From assembly GCF_900142785.1 (NCBI RefSeq), contig NZ_FRCD01000001.1, forward strand, positions 1-64,000: a stretch of DNA of 64,000 nucleotides. Direction: 5' to 3'. This stretch comes from Chryseobacterium carnipullorum (lineage in GTDB: Bacteria; Bacteroidota; Bacteroidia; Flavobacteriales; Weeksellaceae). The translations under genes and the position numbers were made by a program. Within the stretch, counting starts at the first letter, position 1, and each line of letters begins with the position of its first letter. This document shows, one piece after another, positions 53,820-63,270 of this stretch. The notes beneath the pieces were generated by a model. The model was not told where the DNA came from and searched no databases. It was given only the letters and a program-made list of their open reading frames with translations.

Positions 53820-54675
53820 AATATTTGTAGAGACGGCAAGTATTGAAGACAGAATCCTTTCCTGCAGAAATAATAAATGGATTGGATACGGACAAGCAAC
53901 AAAAATAATGTCAAAACTTGATGAAATGATTATTTATCCCAAAAATCATAGGATGCCTAATCTATTGATAGTTGGAGACTCAAATAATGGTAAAACAGCT
54001 ATATTAGATCGTTTTAAAAAAAAACATGAGTCCTATGTAGATGAAGATATTTCTGTTGTGAATCCTGTAGTATATGTTCAGGCTCCACCTGAGCCTGACG
54101 AGAGAAGATTTTACAATGCAATTTTAGAAGTATTATTTGCACCAACCAGAACCTCAGAAAAACTTGATAGCAGATACCTTCGAGTAAAAAGACTATTGGA
54201 AAAATTAAAAACAAAAGTTCTTATAATTGATGAGATTCATCATGTTTTAGCCGGAGCACCTACCAAACAAAGAAAATTCCTTAATGTAATTAAACATCTT
54301 GCAAATGATTTACAAATATGTATTGTCTGTGCGGGTACAAAATTAGCATTCAATGTTATACAATCCGATCAACAACTTGCTAATAGGTTTGAGCCAAGAG
54401 TACTCCCTCGGTGGAATAATGATATTGAGTTAAAAAGATTATTACTAAGTTTTGAAACATTACTTCCATTACAAAAAGAGTCACTATTAATCGAACCTTC
54501 AATGGTAAATAAAATTTTATCTATGAGTGATGGTTTGATTGGAGAGATTGCAAAAATATTAGAACTTAGTTCAATTGAAGCATTAAAGTCTGGAGAAGAA
54601 AAAATAACAAAAGACATCTTAAATAATATAGATTTTTTATCTCCTGTAGATCGTAAAAAGAAATTTATCACATAA
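53794..54675 (+). CDS. tnsC: TnsC/TniB-like AAA+ regulator
   Basis: This 293-residue AAA+ ATPase has Walker A GDSNNGKT (61-68), Walker B VLIIDEIHH (142-150) and a sensor segment IVCAGTKLAF. It links target recognition by TniQ to the TnsAB transposase. The size is that of TniB rather than the 555-residue Tn7 TnsC. The tniQ start codon immediately follows its stop. Confidence 0.9.
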   Translation: MKHLSEKTKIFVETASIEDRILSCRNNKWIGYGQATKIMSKLDEMIIYPKNHRMPNLLIVGDSNNGKTAILDRFKKKHESYVDEDISVVNPVVYVQAPPEPDERRFYNAILEVLFAPTRTSEKLDSRYLRVKRLLEKLKTKVLIIDEIHHVLAGAPTKQRKFLNVIKHLANDLQICIVCAGTKLAFNVIQSDQQLANRFEPRVLPRWNNDIELKRLLLSFETLLPLQKESLLIEPSMVNKILSMSDGLIGEIAKILELSSIEALKSGEEKITKDILNNIDFLSPVDRKKKFIT

Positions 54676-55659
54676 ATGGTTTATATTCCTTCTTTAAATA
54701 AGACAATAATTCCCATTTGTCTAAAACCTAATCATGATGAATTATTTTCTTCATGGTTATTTAGACTTTCAAATGAATATAATCTTAAACCTTATACTTT
54801 TCTTCAGAATTACGTTGGCTTTACAGATTTTAAATCTCTAAGACGAGATCTTGATCTATCCGCAAACTCATTTTTGATTGATTTTTTTACTAATCACACT
54901 ACTTTAAGAAGGAATAAAATAAAAAAAATGTTTCTTTCCGATTATTCAGGTAAGCTTTTTACTGAAACATCAAAAAAATATTCTACTTATTCAAACATAC
55001 TACCACTAGGACTATCAAATAGAGAAAATAAAAAACAGTATGGTTTACAATATTGCCCTAACTGTTTAAAAGAAAATGGATATTATAAGAAAAACTGGAG
55101 ATTAATTACCTCATTAGTATGCCTTAAATGCTATTGTTACCTAAAGGATAGATGTGAAAATTGTGGTAATCCTATAAATTTTTTTAAAATATTCACATCA
55201 AAAAATACTTCTGAAATAGATTACACTCATATTGATATTTGTTTCGACTGCAAGAAAAAATTATTTCAGAATTACCAATTCAAGAGAGCTACTGAGGAGC
55301 ATATAAGCTATCAGAGATATATAAATGGCACCATTAAGAATGGTTATAATAATACTTGTAATTATTCTTTTTTCTATATAAAGCCCCTCTTATATTTTTC
55401 CGGATTATTAAAGTCTTCGCGAAAAACTAATAAATTTAGAGAATATATTCTTGATATTCATCGTATTATTTTAAATACAAATGAATCAAGCATAGAATTT
55501 TGGTCAATAGAAGAAAGGCTTGAAATTCTTCCTTTAGTAAACAGCTTTCTCCGTTCTGATATTCAAAATGAGCATCTCAGATTTTATAAATTAAGTAAAG
55601 GCTATGTTGATAGTGAAAAAATACTACCTTATTGGATTTACAGTAAATTTCTACTTTAA
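54676..55659 (+). CDS. tniQ: TniQ family target-selection protein
   Basis: This 327-residue protein has the TniQ N-terminal domain (DELFSSWLFRLSNEYNL, about 19-35). Zinc-binding cysteine pairs follow: YCPNC (about 132-136), CLKC (about 153-156), CENC (about 165-168), and a late CFDCKK. It is shorter than TnsD proteins that recognise glmS. As the only TniQ visible, it probably directs insertion into comM (inference). It overlaps the convergent downstream gene by 9 nt. Confidence 0.88.
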   Translation: MVYIPSLNKTIIPICLKPNHDELFSSWLFRLSNEYNLKPYTFLQNYVGFTDFKSLRRDLDLSANSFLIDFFTNHTTLRRNKIKKMFLSDYSGKLFTETSKKYSTYSNILPLGLSNRENKKQYGLQYCPNCLKENGYYKKNWRLITSLVCLKCYCYLKDRCENCGNPINFFKIFTSKNTSEIDYTHIDICFDCKKKLFQNYQFKRATEEHISYQRYINGTIKNGYNNTCNYSFFYIKPLLYFSGLLKSSRKTNKFREYILDIHRIILNTNESSIEFWSIEERLEILPLVNSFLRSDIQNEHLRFYKLSKGYVDSEKILPYWIYSKFLL

Positions 55660-57363
55660 TTTTTTCTTTATTTTTAGGGCTAGGCTTTCAGCAGTTCTCT
55701 CAGCTGTCTCCAGTTTGTTATGATTGAAAAGATGTCTTAAAGATAATCCTTTACTGACTGATATAATTGACTTCAATTCTTGCGTGTCCCTAATTTTGTC
55801 CCAATCCAGATCACCAAATTTACTAATCATATGTATTAGTGATTGTTCAACTAAATTATCACGTTCTCTTTCAAACCTGTAATATTTTTCGGAACATTTT
55901 AGCAATGCCATCCTTCCTTTTTTATTATTGGTATTTTTGCTTACAATTAAACAATAATTAAAATCATTGTAATAAATCGACACCATAATTATTGGCGCAA
56001 TTCTATCACTTTTTATTGGTGTATAACTACTATTTTTAAATGGAGCCGGATCTATAAATATATAGCTACACTCAATATTTTTGGATTCTAGTATAGTCAC
56101 TGCAGCAAATAATGCCTTAATATAATCAAAAGTATTATTATCGAAAAAGTTAGCCCTAGCGGTATTATTTCTACCATTGTGATTACGAATGTTTTCAGAA
56201 ATTTCATCGACATTATGAAAAACTCTATCTTCAGCTACATATTGTTTTTTTTGTTCTGTTTTTAATTGCTTTTTGTTTTCAGGTATTTCATAAAACCTTT
56301 TACGACCATCATCTAAAAATACATTACGTACATTGAAATTATGATTAGTAGGCCTGTCCGTATGCCTTGGATTCGGATTTGGAATTTCAATTTGTTGAGT
56401 ATAATTTTCCGGATCTTCTGTTTCTTCATTTAATGTTGAATGATCAGACAAATCTTTCATTTCAAATTTTTCGGATATAAAATTTCGACCTGTAGAATCT
56501 AATAGGTTAAAATTTTCAATAGCAAAAACTAAAAATTTATCTTTAGAAATTCTTTTACCTATCACATCAAGTTTAACCAATTCATTAAATGGTATTTTTG
56601 AGGTTAAATATGCTTTTCTTTCGGTGTTCCAAGATTGATTTAAGGAAGCATAAAAATCTGAATGTATACGAGCCATTGATTCATATCCTCCTTTAATTAA
56701 TTTATATTTGGAAATTTCGCTTGCCTCTTGATATCTTATGATTGATGAATTATAAAAAAATAAAGGAATATTATTCTCGGTATAGTACATTTTTTTATCT
56801 AATCCATCTTCAAATGTTCCATAAATAAGATGATATATTTGTAAAGTTGATAAATAATAAAAGTATGAAAGAATAACATGTCCCGGAATAATTATTGTTA
56901 GATCACCATGCTTTACTGAATAATAACCGGCGCCTTTATAAATCATATCATTCTTTTCAAAGTAAAGTGGAAAGCCTGTTCCTTTTAAAGATCCATGTAT
57001 TCCGTTAATATGATAATCCTTTAATGGATTAACTTCAATATTTTCAAGCCTTGTGATACCGTTTCTATCACATTTCGGGTTTTCTAAAAAATCGCCGTTA
57101 TATCCAAAATATGTTCCTAAAGAGTAATGAATTGTTTTTTCTTCAGGAACATAAACCTTAATACTTTTATCACTTCTTGCAAAATCAAAATCTCTATTTT
57201 CGATATTTGTTAAGATAATTTCTCTCCTCATTCTTTCCTCTTTCCAACATGTTTTGCCAAGCCATGTAATTGCCCAAAATGAATTCGGTTTATTTACTTC
57301 ATGAAAGACTAACTCATCAATCTTTATTTTTCTATTATATCTTATCTGAGACTGTGGTAACAT
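55651..57363 (-). CDS. TnsE-like protein, convergent to tniQ
   Basis: This 570-residue protein resembles TnsE in layout. Its N-terminal domain includes an IPGHVILSYFYYLSTLQIYHLIYG helix. A charged, low-complexity linker follows (about 305-385). The C-terminal domain (about 415-570) contains a DRIAPIIMVSIYYNDFNYCL segment followed by KGRMALLKCSEKYY and a terminal basic helix. TnsE directs Tn7 to replicating, conjugating DNA. The opposite orientation to tnsABC-tniQ is unusual. The call rests on recalled similarity, so an unrelated cargo protein remains possible. Confidence 0.5.
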   Translation of the reverse strand: MLPQSQIRYNRKIKIDELVFHEVNKPNSFWAITWLGKTCWKEERMRREIILTNIENRDFDFARSDKSIKVYVPEEKTIHYSLGTYFGYNGDFLENPKCDRNGITRLENIEVNPLKDYHINGIHGSLKGTGFPLYFEKNDMIYKGAGYYSVKHGDLTIIIPGHVILSYFYYLSTLQIYHLIYGTFEDGLDKKMYYTENNIPLFFYNSSIIRYQEASEISKYKLIKGGYESMARIHSDFYASLNQSWNTERKAYLTSKIPFNELVKLDVIGKRISKDKFLVFAIENFNLLDSTGRNFISEKFEMKDLSDHSTLNEETEDPENYTQQIEIPNPNPRHTDRPTNHNFNVRNVFLDDGRKRFYEIPENKKQLKTEQKKQYVAEDRVFHNVDEISENIRNHNGRNNTARANFFDNNTFDYIKALFAAVTILESKNIECSYIFIDPAPFKNSSYTPIKSDRIAPIIMVSIYYNDFNYCLIVSKNTNNKKGRMALLKCSEKYYRFERERDNLVEQSLIHMISKFGDLDWDKIRDTQELKSIISVSKGLSLRHLFNHNKLETAERTAESLALKIKKKLK

Positions 57364-57557
57364 TTCACTAATATATTAAAAACAACATAAGTAAATGATA
57401 AAATATTGAAAAATATGGGAATGCATATTTTTTATTGAAAAAGGGTAAAAATTAGTTTAAAAAAACGTTTATTTGCAATACAATTAAATGAGACGGAAAA
57501 TAAAACTCAATTCAGGTCACATCTTAGATTTTTTATTTTGTCTCTTAAAACGATATA

Positions 57558-57662
57558 ATGGCAGAAAAACTCTTATACTCAGCTGATGAAGTTCAAACTA
57601 TCTTGAAAAAGGCTATTGAAGCTACCTCTAAAGGTATTTTTGAAAAAAGGCTCAGATTATAA
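57558..57662 (+). CDS. Tiny possible peptide or gene remnant
   Basis: A 34-residue reading frame (MAEKLLYSADEVQTILKKAI, then EATSKGIFEKRLRL) has good codon quality for its length and helix-forming character. It may be a truncated gene start, since the sequence resembles the beginning of a larger protein. No family was recognised. The surrounding 57364-57861 holds no other gene. Confidence 0.35.
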   Translation: MAEKLLYSADEVQTILKKAIEATSKGIFEKRLRL

Positions 57663-57861
57663 AATCCAAGCCTAACTTTTTAACTTACACACTTTGTGGG
57701 ATAGTGTCTTTTAATAAAATCAATGTGTTTATAGAATCTTTTTTCAAAATAATTTCTAATTGCTATTGTGAGAGATACAGCATGCAATGAGTACAATGAA
57801 TATTTTCAAAACCTCTATCACTAAAGCTATTATCAGACAATAGAATTTGGTTGAAGTAAAC

Positions 57862-58986
57862 TTATAATCCTTGTGGAACTGTAGCACTTTCGCCAACATT
57901 ACTTCCTTCAAGATCTTCCTCCAAATCATCATGTACCTTAACCTGTGAATTATTAATGGCAAGACAATATATAGTCCAAGTTCCATTTACAACTACTTCT
58001 ACACCATTCACAGTCTTATTTTCAGGTGCACCACCTGTATAATCCGCTGTAAGTCTCCAGGTTTCATGCCCCACAGTCCCATCCTTAAATGCATTAACAT
58101 TAAAAGAATTATATGTGTCAGGATGATTAACAGTTTCACTTTTCATAAATGGCTCACTAAAGCTGGATCCTACAACCACTAAAGTGTAGTCTTTCACAGG
58201 AATCTTAGTATTAAAGTTATATACCCAATCGCCATAAACATTTTTTAAGACGTACTTTATATAGTTAATGGGCTTATTATTTTTAACTGTACCTGCCACC
58301 TTTATCTCTCCCGTATGGTCGTCCCTTACCAATGAAGATACACTGGCAGAAGATGTCTTCTCAATTTTTCCGATCCTCAGTTTTCCCTCTATATCTAATT
58401 CTTGTGTAGGGGCTTTTGTTCCTATACCGATTCTGTGGTTTTCGGCATCGACGCTTAAGGAGCTTGCTGGGGTGCTTACGGTAGAATTGTTAACAGTAGT
58501 GGTTGCAGTATAGTTGTCAAAATTAATGGCATCTTTTCCTGTTCCTTCTAAGGAAAGCTTATTGTTCGTTGTAGCTCCTGAAATAGTAGTGGCTTCAGTA
58601 AGTGCACCACCCAATTTTACTTTGTTGCCTGACATTGCAAGTCCGTTTTCCGCCGCTGTGTTAGAGTTAATTACTTTCTGCCAAATATCACCGTCAAAAT
58701 AATAATAGCCTGTCGAAGTGATATTGACGGTTTTAGGATCTGGTGAAGACACAGTAGTTGTAGCATAAACCAGAGTTCCTGTCTGGTTTGCTCCGTACTG
58801 CGTATTAGCAGCCTTAATCTGGTCTCCTGTAAGTCTTGGAGCAATTAACCCTTCCGGTTTACTTCCGTCTGTAGTTTTGGCAGTTACATCCAAAGTGGCC
58901 TTTGGACTCGTATTATTAATACCTACTTGTGAAAATGCAAATTGGGCGAGAAGAAAGCCGGCTATTATAATAATTTTCTTTTTCAT
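57862..58986 (-). CDS. Secreted tail-fibre-style repeat protein
   Basis: This 374-residue protein has a signal peptide (about 1-20, ending FSQVG). The opening VGINNTSPKATLDVTAKTTDG and later RIGIGTKAPTQELDIEGKLRIG are the GI-x-T-x-x-P-x-x-x-L-D-V/I motif found in many flavobacterial surface proteins. It is rich in Thr, Asn and Val and is probably cell-surface located. The function is unknown. Confidence 0.7.
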   Translation of the reverse strand: MKKKIIIIAGFLLAQFAFSQVGINNTSPKATLDVTAKTTDGSKPEGLIAPRLTGDQIKAANTQYGANQTGTLVYATTTVSSPDPKTVNITSTGYYYFDGDIWQKVINSNTAAENGLAMSGNKVKLGGALTEATTISGATTNNKLSLEGTGKDAINFDNYTATTTVNNSTVSTPASSLSVDAENHRIGIGTKAPTQELDIEGKLRIGKIEKTSSASVSSLVRDDHTGEIKVAGTVKNNKPINYIKYVLKNVYGDWVYNFNTKIPVKDYTLVVVGSSFSEPFMKSETVNHPDTYNSFNVNAFKDGTVGHETWRLTADYTGGAPENKTVNGVEVVVNGTWTIYCLAINNSQVKVHDDLEEDLEGSNVGESATVPQGL

Positions 58987-59994
58987 ATTTTTTAGTTATT
59001 TAAGTTTTAAATGCTTTAAGCACTCTATAATAGTATTATTTTAGCAATGTTAAAATTAGACCTGATGTCTAATATAGCAGAAGCATCTGGCGTAGATGTA
59101 ATAATTCCCAAAGCACGGTTTTGTTGTGCATGTATACTACAAAAAGCACAGGTAATTTTGTGGTCAAAAAAGAGGTTAATTGTTTTCATTTTTTTAGTAA
59201 ATATTTTTGCAATTTTACAGTATATATATTCAATATGTCAAAATAAAACTTGTATAAAATGTTATCAATCTACTTCATTATATATTATAAAATGTTATAA
59301 AATAAAAAGTAATAATCAGGTTATCAGTGAGTTATTTATTTCTAGGTACTGTCATAGAATTATTTTTGCATAAGCTTTTTTTATAAATTAGAAGTATCTC
59401 CAAAATTTGAGATTCAACTTTTGGAGACACATTATTATAATCGAAAAAACACGGTGTTTGTCAATTAATTAAAACAATAACAAACGTGCTTAATTCTTTT
59501 GAAATTGATTTTTTTATAAGATCCTATAATTGGGAGGAACAATTTTTAAACTTTGCGATATTATATTCGCATGGAACAATGAAGCTGAAGAAATAATTCC
59601 TTCTCCTAATCAATATATGATTGCATGGATGTTATTTTCTCCCCAAATTTTTGTTTTTGCAACGAAACTGTTTTTTTATCAGGCTAAGCAAAGTATTTCT
59701 GGTTTCTTATTCTAATTAATTTCGAGTCCGGGATTAATCATAGGTATAAACCAGTTTTGATTTGGTATACCATAAACCATGACTGGCTGGAAATTAGCTT
59801 ACCAAAAAAAATTTGACGTTGTTTAGAGGATATATTTATTCTGAGCTTATAAACATCAGCATTATTTTATTTTGACAGTGAAATAATACCGAAAATAGCC
59901 GAGCCCCTTGATAATGAGCTGAAGAATTAAAAATTTATGGATGCTACAGAATAAATTATACATTTTTAAAGACTACAATTGTTTGTTCTTTTAT
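58987..59994. other. About 1 kb with no recognisable gene
   Basis: Short reading frames exist on the plus strand (59047-59373, 59530-59715) but their codon use and composition look non-coding. The stretch contains a strong inverted repeat at 59397-59427. It could be decayed sequence associated with the mobile element (inference). Confidence 0.4.
59397..59427. repeat. 31-bp near-perfect inverted repeat
   Basis: TCTCCAAAA, T, TTGA, loop GAT, TCAA, C, TTTTGGAGA: a stem of 14 positions with one mismatch and a 3-nt loop. No T-run follows on either strand, so it is not a typical terminator. It lies in an otherwise empty region. Confidence 0.55.
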
Positions 59995-61683
59995 TCAGAA
60001 TTTTTTCAGAATTTTATCAAGGCTCTCTGCTTTTGAGATATTAAGTTTTCTTCTTATTTTTGTTTTATATACTCTAATGGTTCCTTCGGAAATTCCCTCC
60101 AAGCTGGAAATTTCTTTGGCAGACAAATTGATCAAAAAATAGTTACACAATTTTAGTTCTCTATTGGTTAAAGAGGGATATTGTTTTGAAAGTTTACATA
60201 AAAAAGCCTCATTTTCGTGATTACTTTCGCTTATATACAAATTATTTTTTTTATCAATCTGTCTCAGGTTTTGAACTTTAAGATAAAGATCTCTTAAAAG
60301 CTGTTCACTATCCACATCATTGGATTGCTTTATCTTACGAAGATCTTTAAGAAAATCTTCTTCAATTTTAGTTTTAAGATAAATATTCTGATGCATACTT
60401 TTAATTTTGTTCTTTTGCATATTGACATTATGTTCAAGTATTCTCGATTTTTGTTCAAATATTAATTTATCTTTCTTATTTCTGTTTTTGATGGCAACCA
60501 GCATGATGATAGAAATAAGGAGTAGGAGTAAAAAAATAACAGTTATTAGGATATTGATTTTTTCTTGAAAACTAAGCTCGTATTCATATTTGTTGTCAAT
60601 ATACTTAATCGCTTGGTCAGCAACAAAATATGATGTATTACTTATATTTTTGTAGTTCTCTTCATCTAACTGATGATTAAGGCGAATAAGCTTTTCACTG
60701 ATATGTTTTACAGTTTCTGTATTATTATTTAATTCGAGATAATATCTTAAGATGACTTCATTACATGTAATTATGTTTTCAGTTCCTTTGATTCTTGGCT
60801 CAATTTCAATCAAATAATTGATAAGCTCCATCATTTTTCTTTTTTCATTTGTTTTTTTATATAAATCAAATAACGTAACCATAACTCCATTTTTTCTTTT
60901 ATAAAAAAAGGGTTTGTTTAAATAATATTGAATTTCAGGTCTCAAATACTCCTCACATTCATTATACTTCTTTAGTTTATAGAGATAAAAGCCTAAATGA
61001 CTGTTAACAAGATGGACAAAATCTTTTTCTTCCTCTGTCTTCAAAGGCTTTCCTTTTAAAATATTAATGGCTATTTCAGCCTCTCTTCGTGCCTGTTCAT
61101 AATTTCCTAACTTACTGTAGACCAGTCCAAAATTATTGTGCATTGAAGCTATAAAAAGAATTTCGTTTGGGCCAAACAAATGGAGTGCTTTATCAAAATA
61201 CTTCATAGCAATTTGATAATTACCTTCATTATAATAAAGCCTCCCTTTCACATGATATAGATGCGGCAGAAAATATTTTCTTGGTAATTTTTCTTCTACT
61301 TTAATAGCCTTATCTAAAAATTGCATGGCCAGTTTAGGAGAGGAATGTTCTAGGTAAATGGCCAGTTCGAAATTACATTCGCTTATAAGGAATTCATATT
61401 CACCATCATTCAGTTTAAGAAGTTCATAGACTTTCGACACCTTGGTATAATTTTCTTTTTTTGAAAGAATATGCATATCAATATATTCACTTGAAAGCTT
61501 ATAAAGCTTATTCTTGGTTTCACTGTATTTTTTAAGCTCAAGTTTTTTCAAGTTTGTTAGCTTATTAAAACTATGATCTTTTTTTTCAATTTCTTGTTTA
61601 AGATTATCAAAATACTTATTTCCATCCTCTCTATTTTTACAGGAAAATAAAAGAAGTATCAGCAGGAATGAAAAGTTTTTCAT
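59995..61683 (-). CDS. LuxR-type TPR regulator, membrane-anchored
   Basis: This 562-residue protein starts with a hydrophobic signal ending in LFSCKN (a possible lipobox, Cys15). TPR-like repeats (about 60-370) are followed by a transmembrane helix (ILITVIFLLLLLISIIMLVAI). A coiled linker precedes the C-terminal LuxR HTH: LTNRELKLCNYFLIN, then SAKEISSLEGISEGTIRVYK, then a recognition helix and tail. This one-component architecture is frequent in flavobacteria. Its targets are unknown; no adjacent gene is on the same strand. Confidence 0.85.
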   Translation of the reverse strand: MKNFSFLLILLLFSCKNREDGNKYFDNLKQEIEKKDHSFNKLTNLKKLELKKYSETKNKLYKLSSEYIDMHILSKKENYTKVSKVYELLKLNDGEYEFLISECNFELAIYLEHSSPKLAMQFLDKAIKVEEKLPRKYFLPHLYHVKGRLYYNEGNYQIAMKYFDKALHLFGPNEILFIASMHNNFGLVYSKLGNYEQARREAEIAINILKGKPLKTEEEKDFVHLVNSHLGFYLYKLKKYNECEEYLRPEIQYYLNKPFFYKRKNGVMVTLFDLYKKTNEKRKMMELINYLIEIEPRIKGTENIITCNEVILRYYLELNNNTETVKHISEKLIRLNHQLDEENYKNISNTSYFVADQAIKYIDNKYEYELSFQEKINILITVIFLLLLLISIIMLVAIKNRNKKDKLIFEQKSRILEHNVNMQKNKIKSMHQNIYLKTKIEEDFLKDLRKIKQSNDVDSEQLLRDLYLKVQNLRQIDKKNNLYISESNHENEAFLCKLSKQYPSLTNRELKLCNYFLINLSAKEISSLEGISEGTIRVYKTKIRRKLNISKAESLDKILKKF

Positions 61684-62068
61684 TTGAAGTAATTTTTTTT
61701 AAAATTACTTCAAAAATGAGTTAATATAATAATTTTAACTATGCTAATGAAAAAACACTAATACTTATTTTTTTATCATTATTTTATATAAAAAAAATAT
61801 ATTTTTTTTTATATATTCAATTTTCGATGTATTTATTTTAATTTATTAGTACTGGGTCAGTATTTAAATTTGCTTAGATAACAATATAATAAATTTAGAT
61901 TTTGATAATCAATATTTTACAAATAAATAGATAACATTTTAATCTTACAATCTGTCAAAAATTCATTATTTCAGCATCACTTCAGAACAATAAAACATTG
62001 AAAAAACAAATTGTAATATTCAACAAAAACCGGAACATTAAAGATTTAGTTTTTAAATTTGGAAGACT
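61684..62068. other. Very AT-rich intergenic region
   Basis: No gene was seen. The first 180 bp are almost only A and T with long T- and A-runs. Confidence 0.45.
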
Positions 62069-62125
62069 ATGGAAAACAGTAAATTTTCAGAAGTTCAGAT
62101 CATTAAGAAATCGTCGGCATTTTAG
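62069..62125 (+). pseudogene. IS3-type OrfA remnant
   Basis: The frame starts MENSKFSEVQIIK, which matches the N-terminus of IS3-family OrfA transposases (KxSKFSExQI), then runs out after five more residues. The sequence after it does not continue the transposase. It is a leftover of an insertion sequence next to the YhcG gene's start. Confidence 0.6.
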
Positions 62126-62146
62126 CCATGAATGGTTATATAAGCT

Positions 62147-63124
62147 TTGGTTGTAAATTCCAGTGACAGTTCCATTGCAAAAATTATTGTTGATGCCAAA
62201 GACCAAGTTTATAGAAACAGTAATACTATATTGCTGAAAATGTATTGGGAAATTGGGCAGCTTATTATTGAGGATGAACAAAATGGTGAACTTCGTGCGA
62301 AGTATGGAAAATCAGTCTTGAAGAATCTTGCTAATCATCTATCATTGGAATTTGGAAAGGGATTTAATGAAAGAAATCTTAATAACATGCGAGCTTTTTT
62401 CATCGCATTTCCAATTTGGAACGCAGTGCGTACCGAATTGAGCTGGACTCACTACCGAATTATTAGTAGAATTGAAAATACTGAACACAGAATACAGTAT
62501 ATAGAACATTCTATTGAAGGAAGCTGGAATACCAGGACACTTCAAAGAAACATTGACAGCCAGTATTTAGGTAGATTATTAAAATTTCCGGAAGCAGAAA
62601 ACAAAGAAATATCCAATTATATTAAAGACCCCTACATATTTGAATTCTTAGGACTTCCTTCAGACATATCACAAACTGAAACTCAAATAGAATCAGCTTT
62701 AATTACGCACCTTCAGCAATTTTTAATGGAGTTAGGGAAAGGATTTGCGTTTGTTGCCAGACAGCAGCATATCGTTACTGATACTTCAGATTTCTATATA
62801 GATCTGGTATTTTACAACTATTACCTTAAATGCTTTGTGCTTGTAGATCTTAAAACTCATAAGCTGACTCACGAAGCCATTGGGCAAATGGATATGTATG
62901 TAAGAATGTATAATGATCTGAAGAAAGGAGTTGATGACAATCCCACAATAGGAATTATTTTATGTACCGAAAAAGATGAAACGGTAGTGAAATACTCCGT
63001 AATGTCAGAAAATGAGAAGCTATTCGCAAGTAAATACAGAACATATCTTCCTGACGAAAAAGAACTGAAAAATTTGATAGAGGCAGACAGAGTGAAATTT
63101 GAGCTGGACAATCAAAAAGAATAA
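62147..63124 (+). CDS. YhcG-like PDDEXK nuclease (DUF1016)
   Basis: This 325-residue protein has the DUF1016 N-terminal domain (ILLKMYWEIGQLIIEDEQ) and a C-terminal PDDEXK fold with YIDLVFYN (Asp219) and VLVDLKTHK (Asp234, Lys236). Family members are often carried by defence islands or mobile elements. A TTG start at 62147 is used because no ATG is available in frame. The N-terminal end seems to be missing some residues compared with relatives, next to an IS3 remnant. Confidence 0.82.
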   Translation: MVVNSSDSSIAKIIVDAKDQVYRNSNTILLKMYWEIGQLIIEDEQNGELRAKYGKSVLKNLANHLSLEFGKGFNERNLNNMRAFFIAFPIWNAVRTELSWTHYRIISRIENTEHRIQYIEHSIEGSWNTRTLQRNIDSQYLGRLLKFPEAENKEISNYIKDPYIFEFLGLPSDISQTETQIESALITHLQQFLMELGKGFAFVARQQHIVTDTSDFYIDLVFYNYYLKCFVLVDLKTHKLTHEAIGQMDMYVRMYNDLKKGVDDNPTIGIILCTEKDETVVKYSVMSENEKLFASKYRTYLPDEKELKNLIEADRVKFELDNQKE

Positions 63125-63270
63125 AAATACCCAACATAAATACCCGCTTAAAATCTCAAAAAACGATGCCTTTTTACAATCCATACAAAGAACAAACCCT
63201 ATCTAAAATTCTATCTTTAAGAAAGTAGCACTCCAAATATTTTAATACATTTGTTTAAAACATATTCTGA

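Larger units (their letters stand above)
51220..57363. mobile_element. Tn7-like transposon (left end and transposition genes)
   Basis: The element begins with TGTAACTTTGAG at 51220, just inside comM, and tnsA starts 110 bp later. The visible module is tnsA, tnsB, tnsC, tniQ and a convergent tnsE-like gene. The end coordinate marks only the last recognised transposition gene: the right end and the 5' half of comM were not found in the window, so the element either extends beyond 64 kb or has been rearranged. The flanking pentamer CACCT (51215-51219) would be the target duplication to look for at the other end. Confidence 0.8.

Noticed and set aside
59229..59300. Possible right end of the Tn7-like element (TTATCAATCTACTTC resembles an inverted TnsB site)
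   Set aside because: One extra base in the site, no terminal ACA matching the left end, no CACCT duplication and no comM sequence beyond it.
59047..59373. Plus-strand frame of 108 codons
   Set aside because: Cys/Ile/Lys-rich translation of AT-rich DNA with no family resemblance; it crosses the region upstream of the minus-strand secreted protein and looks non-coding.
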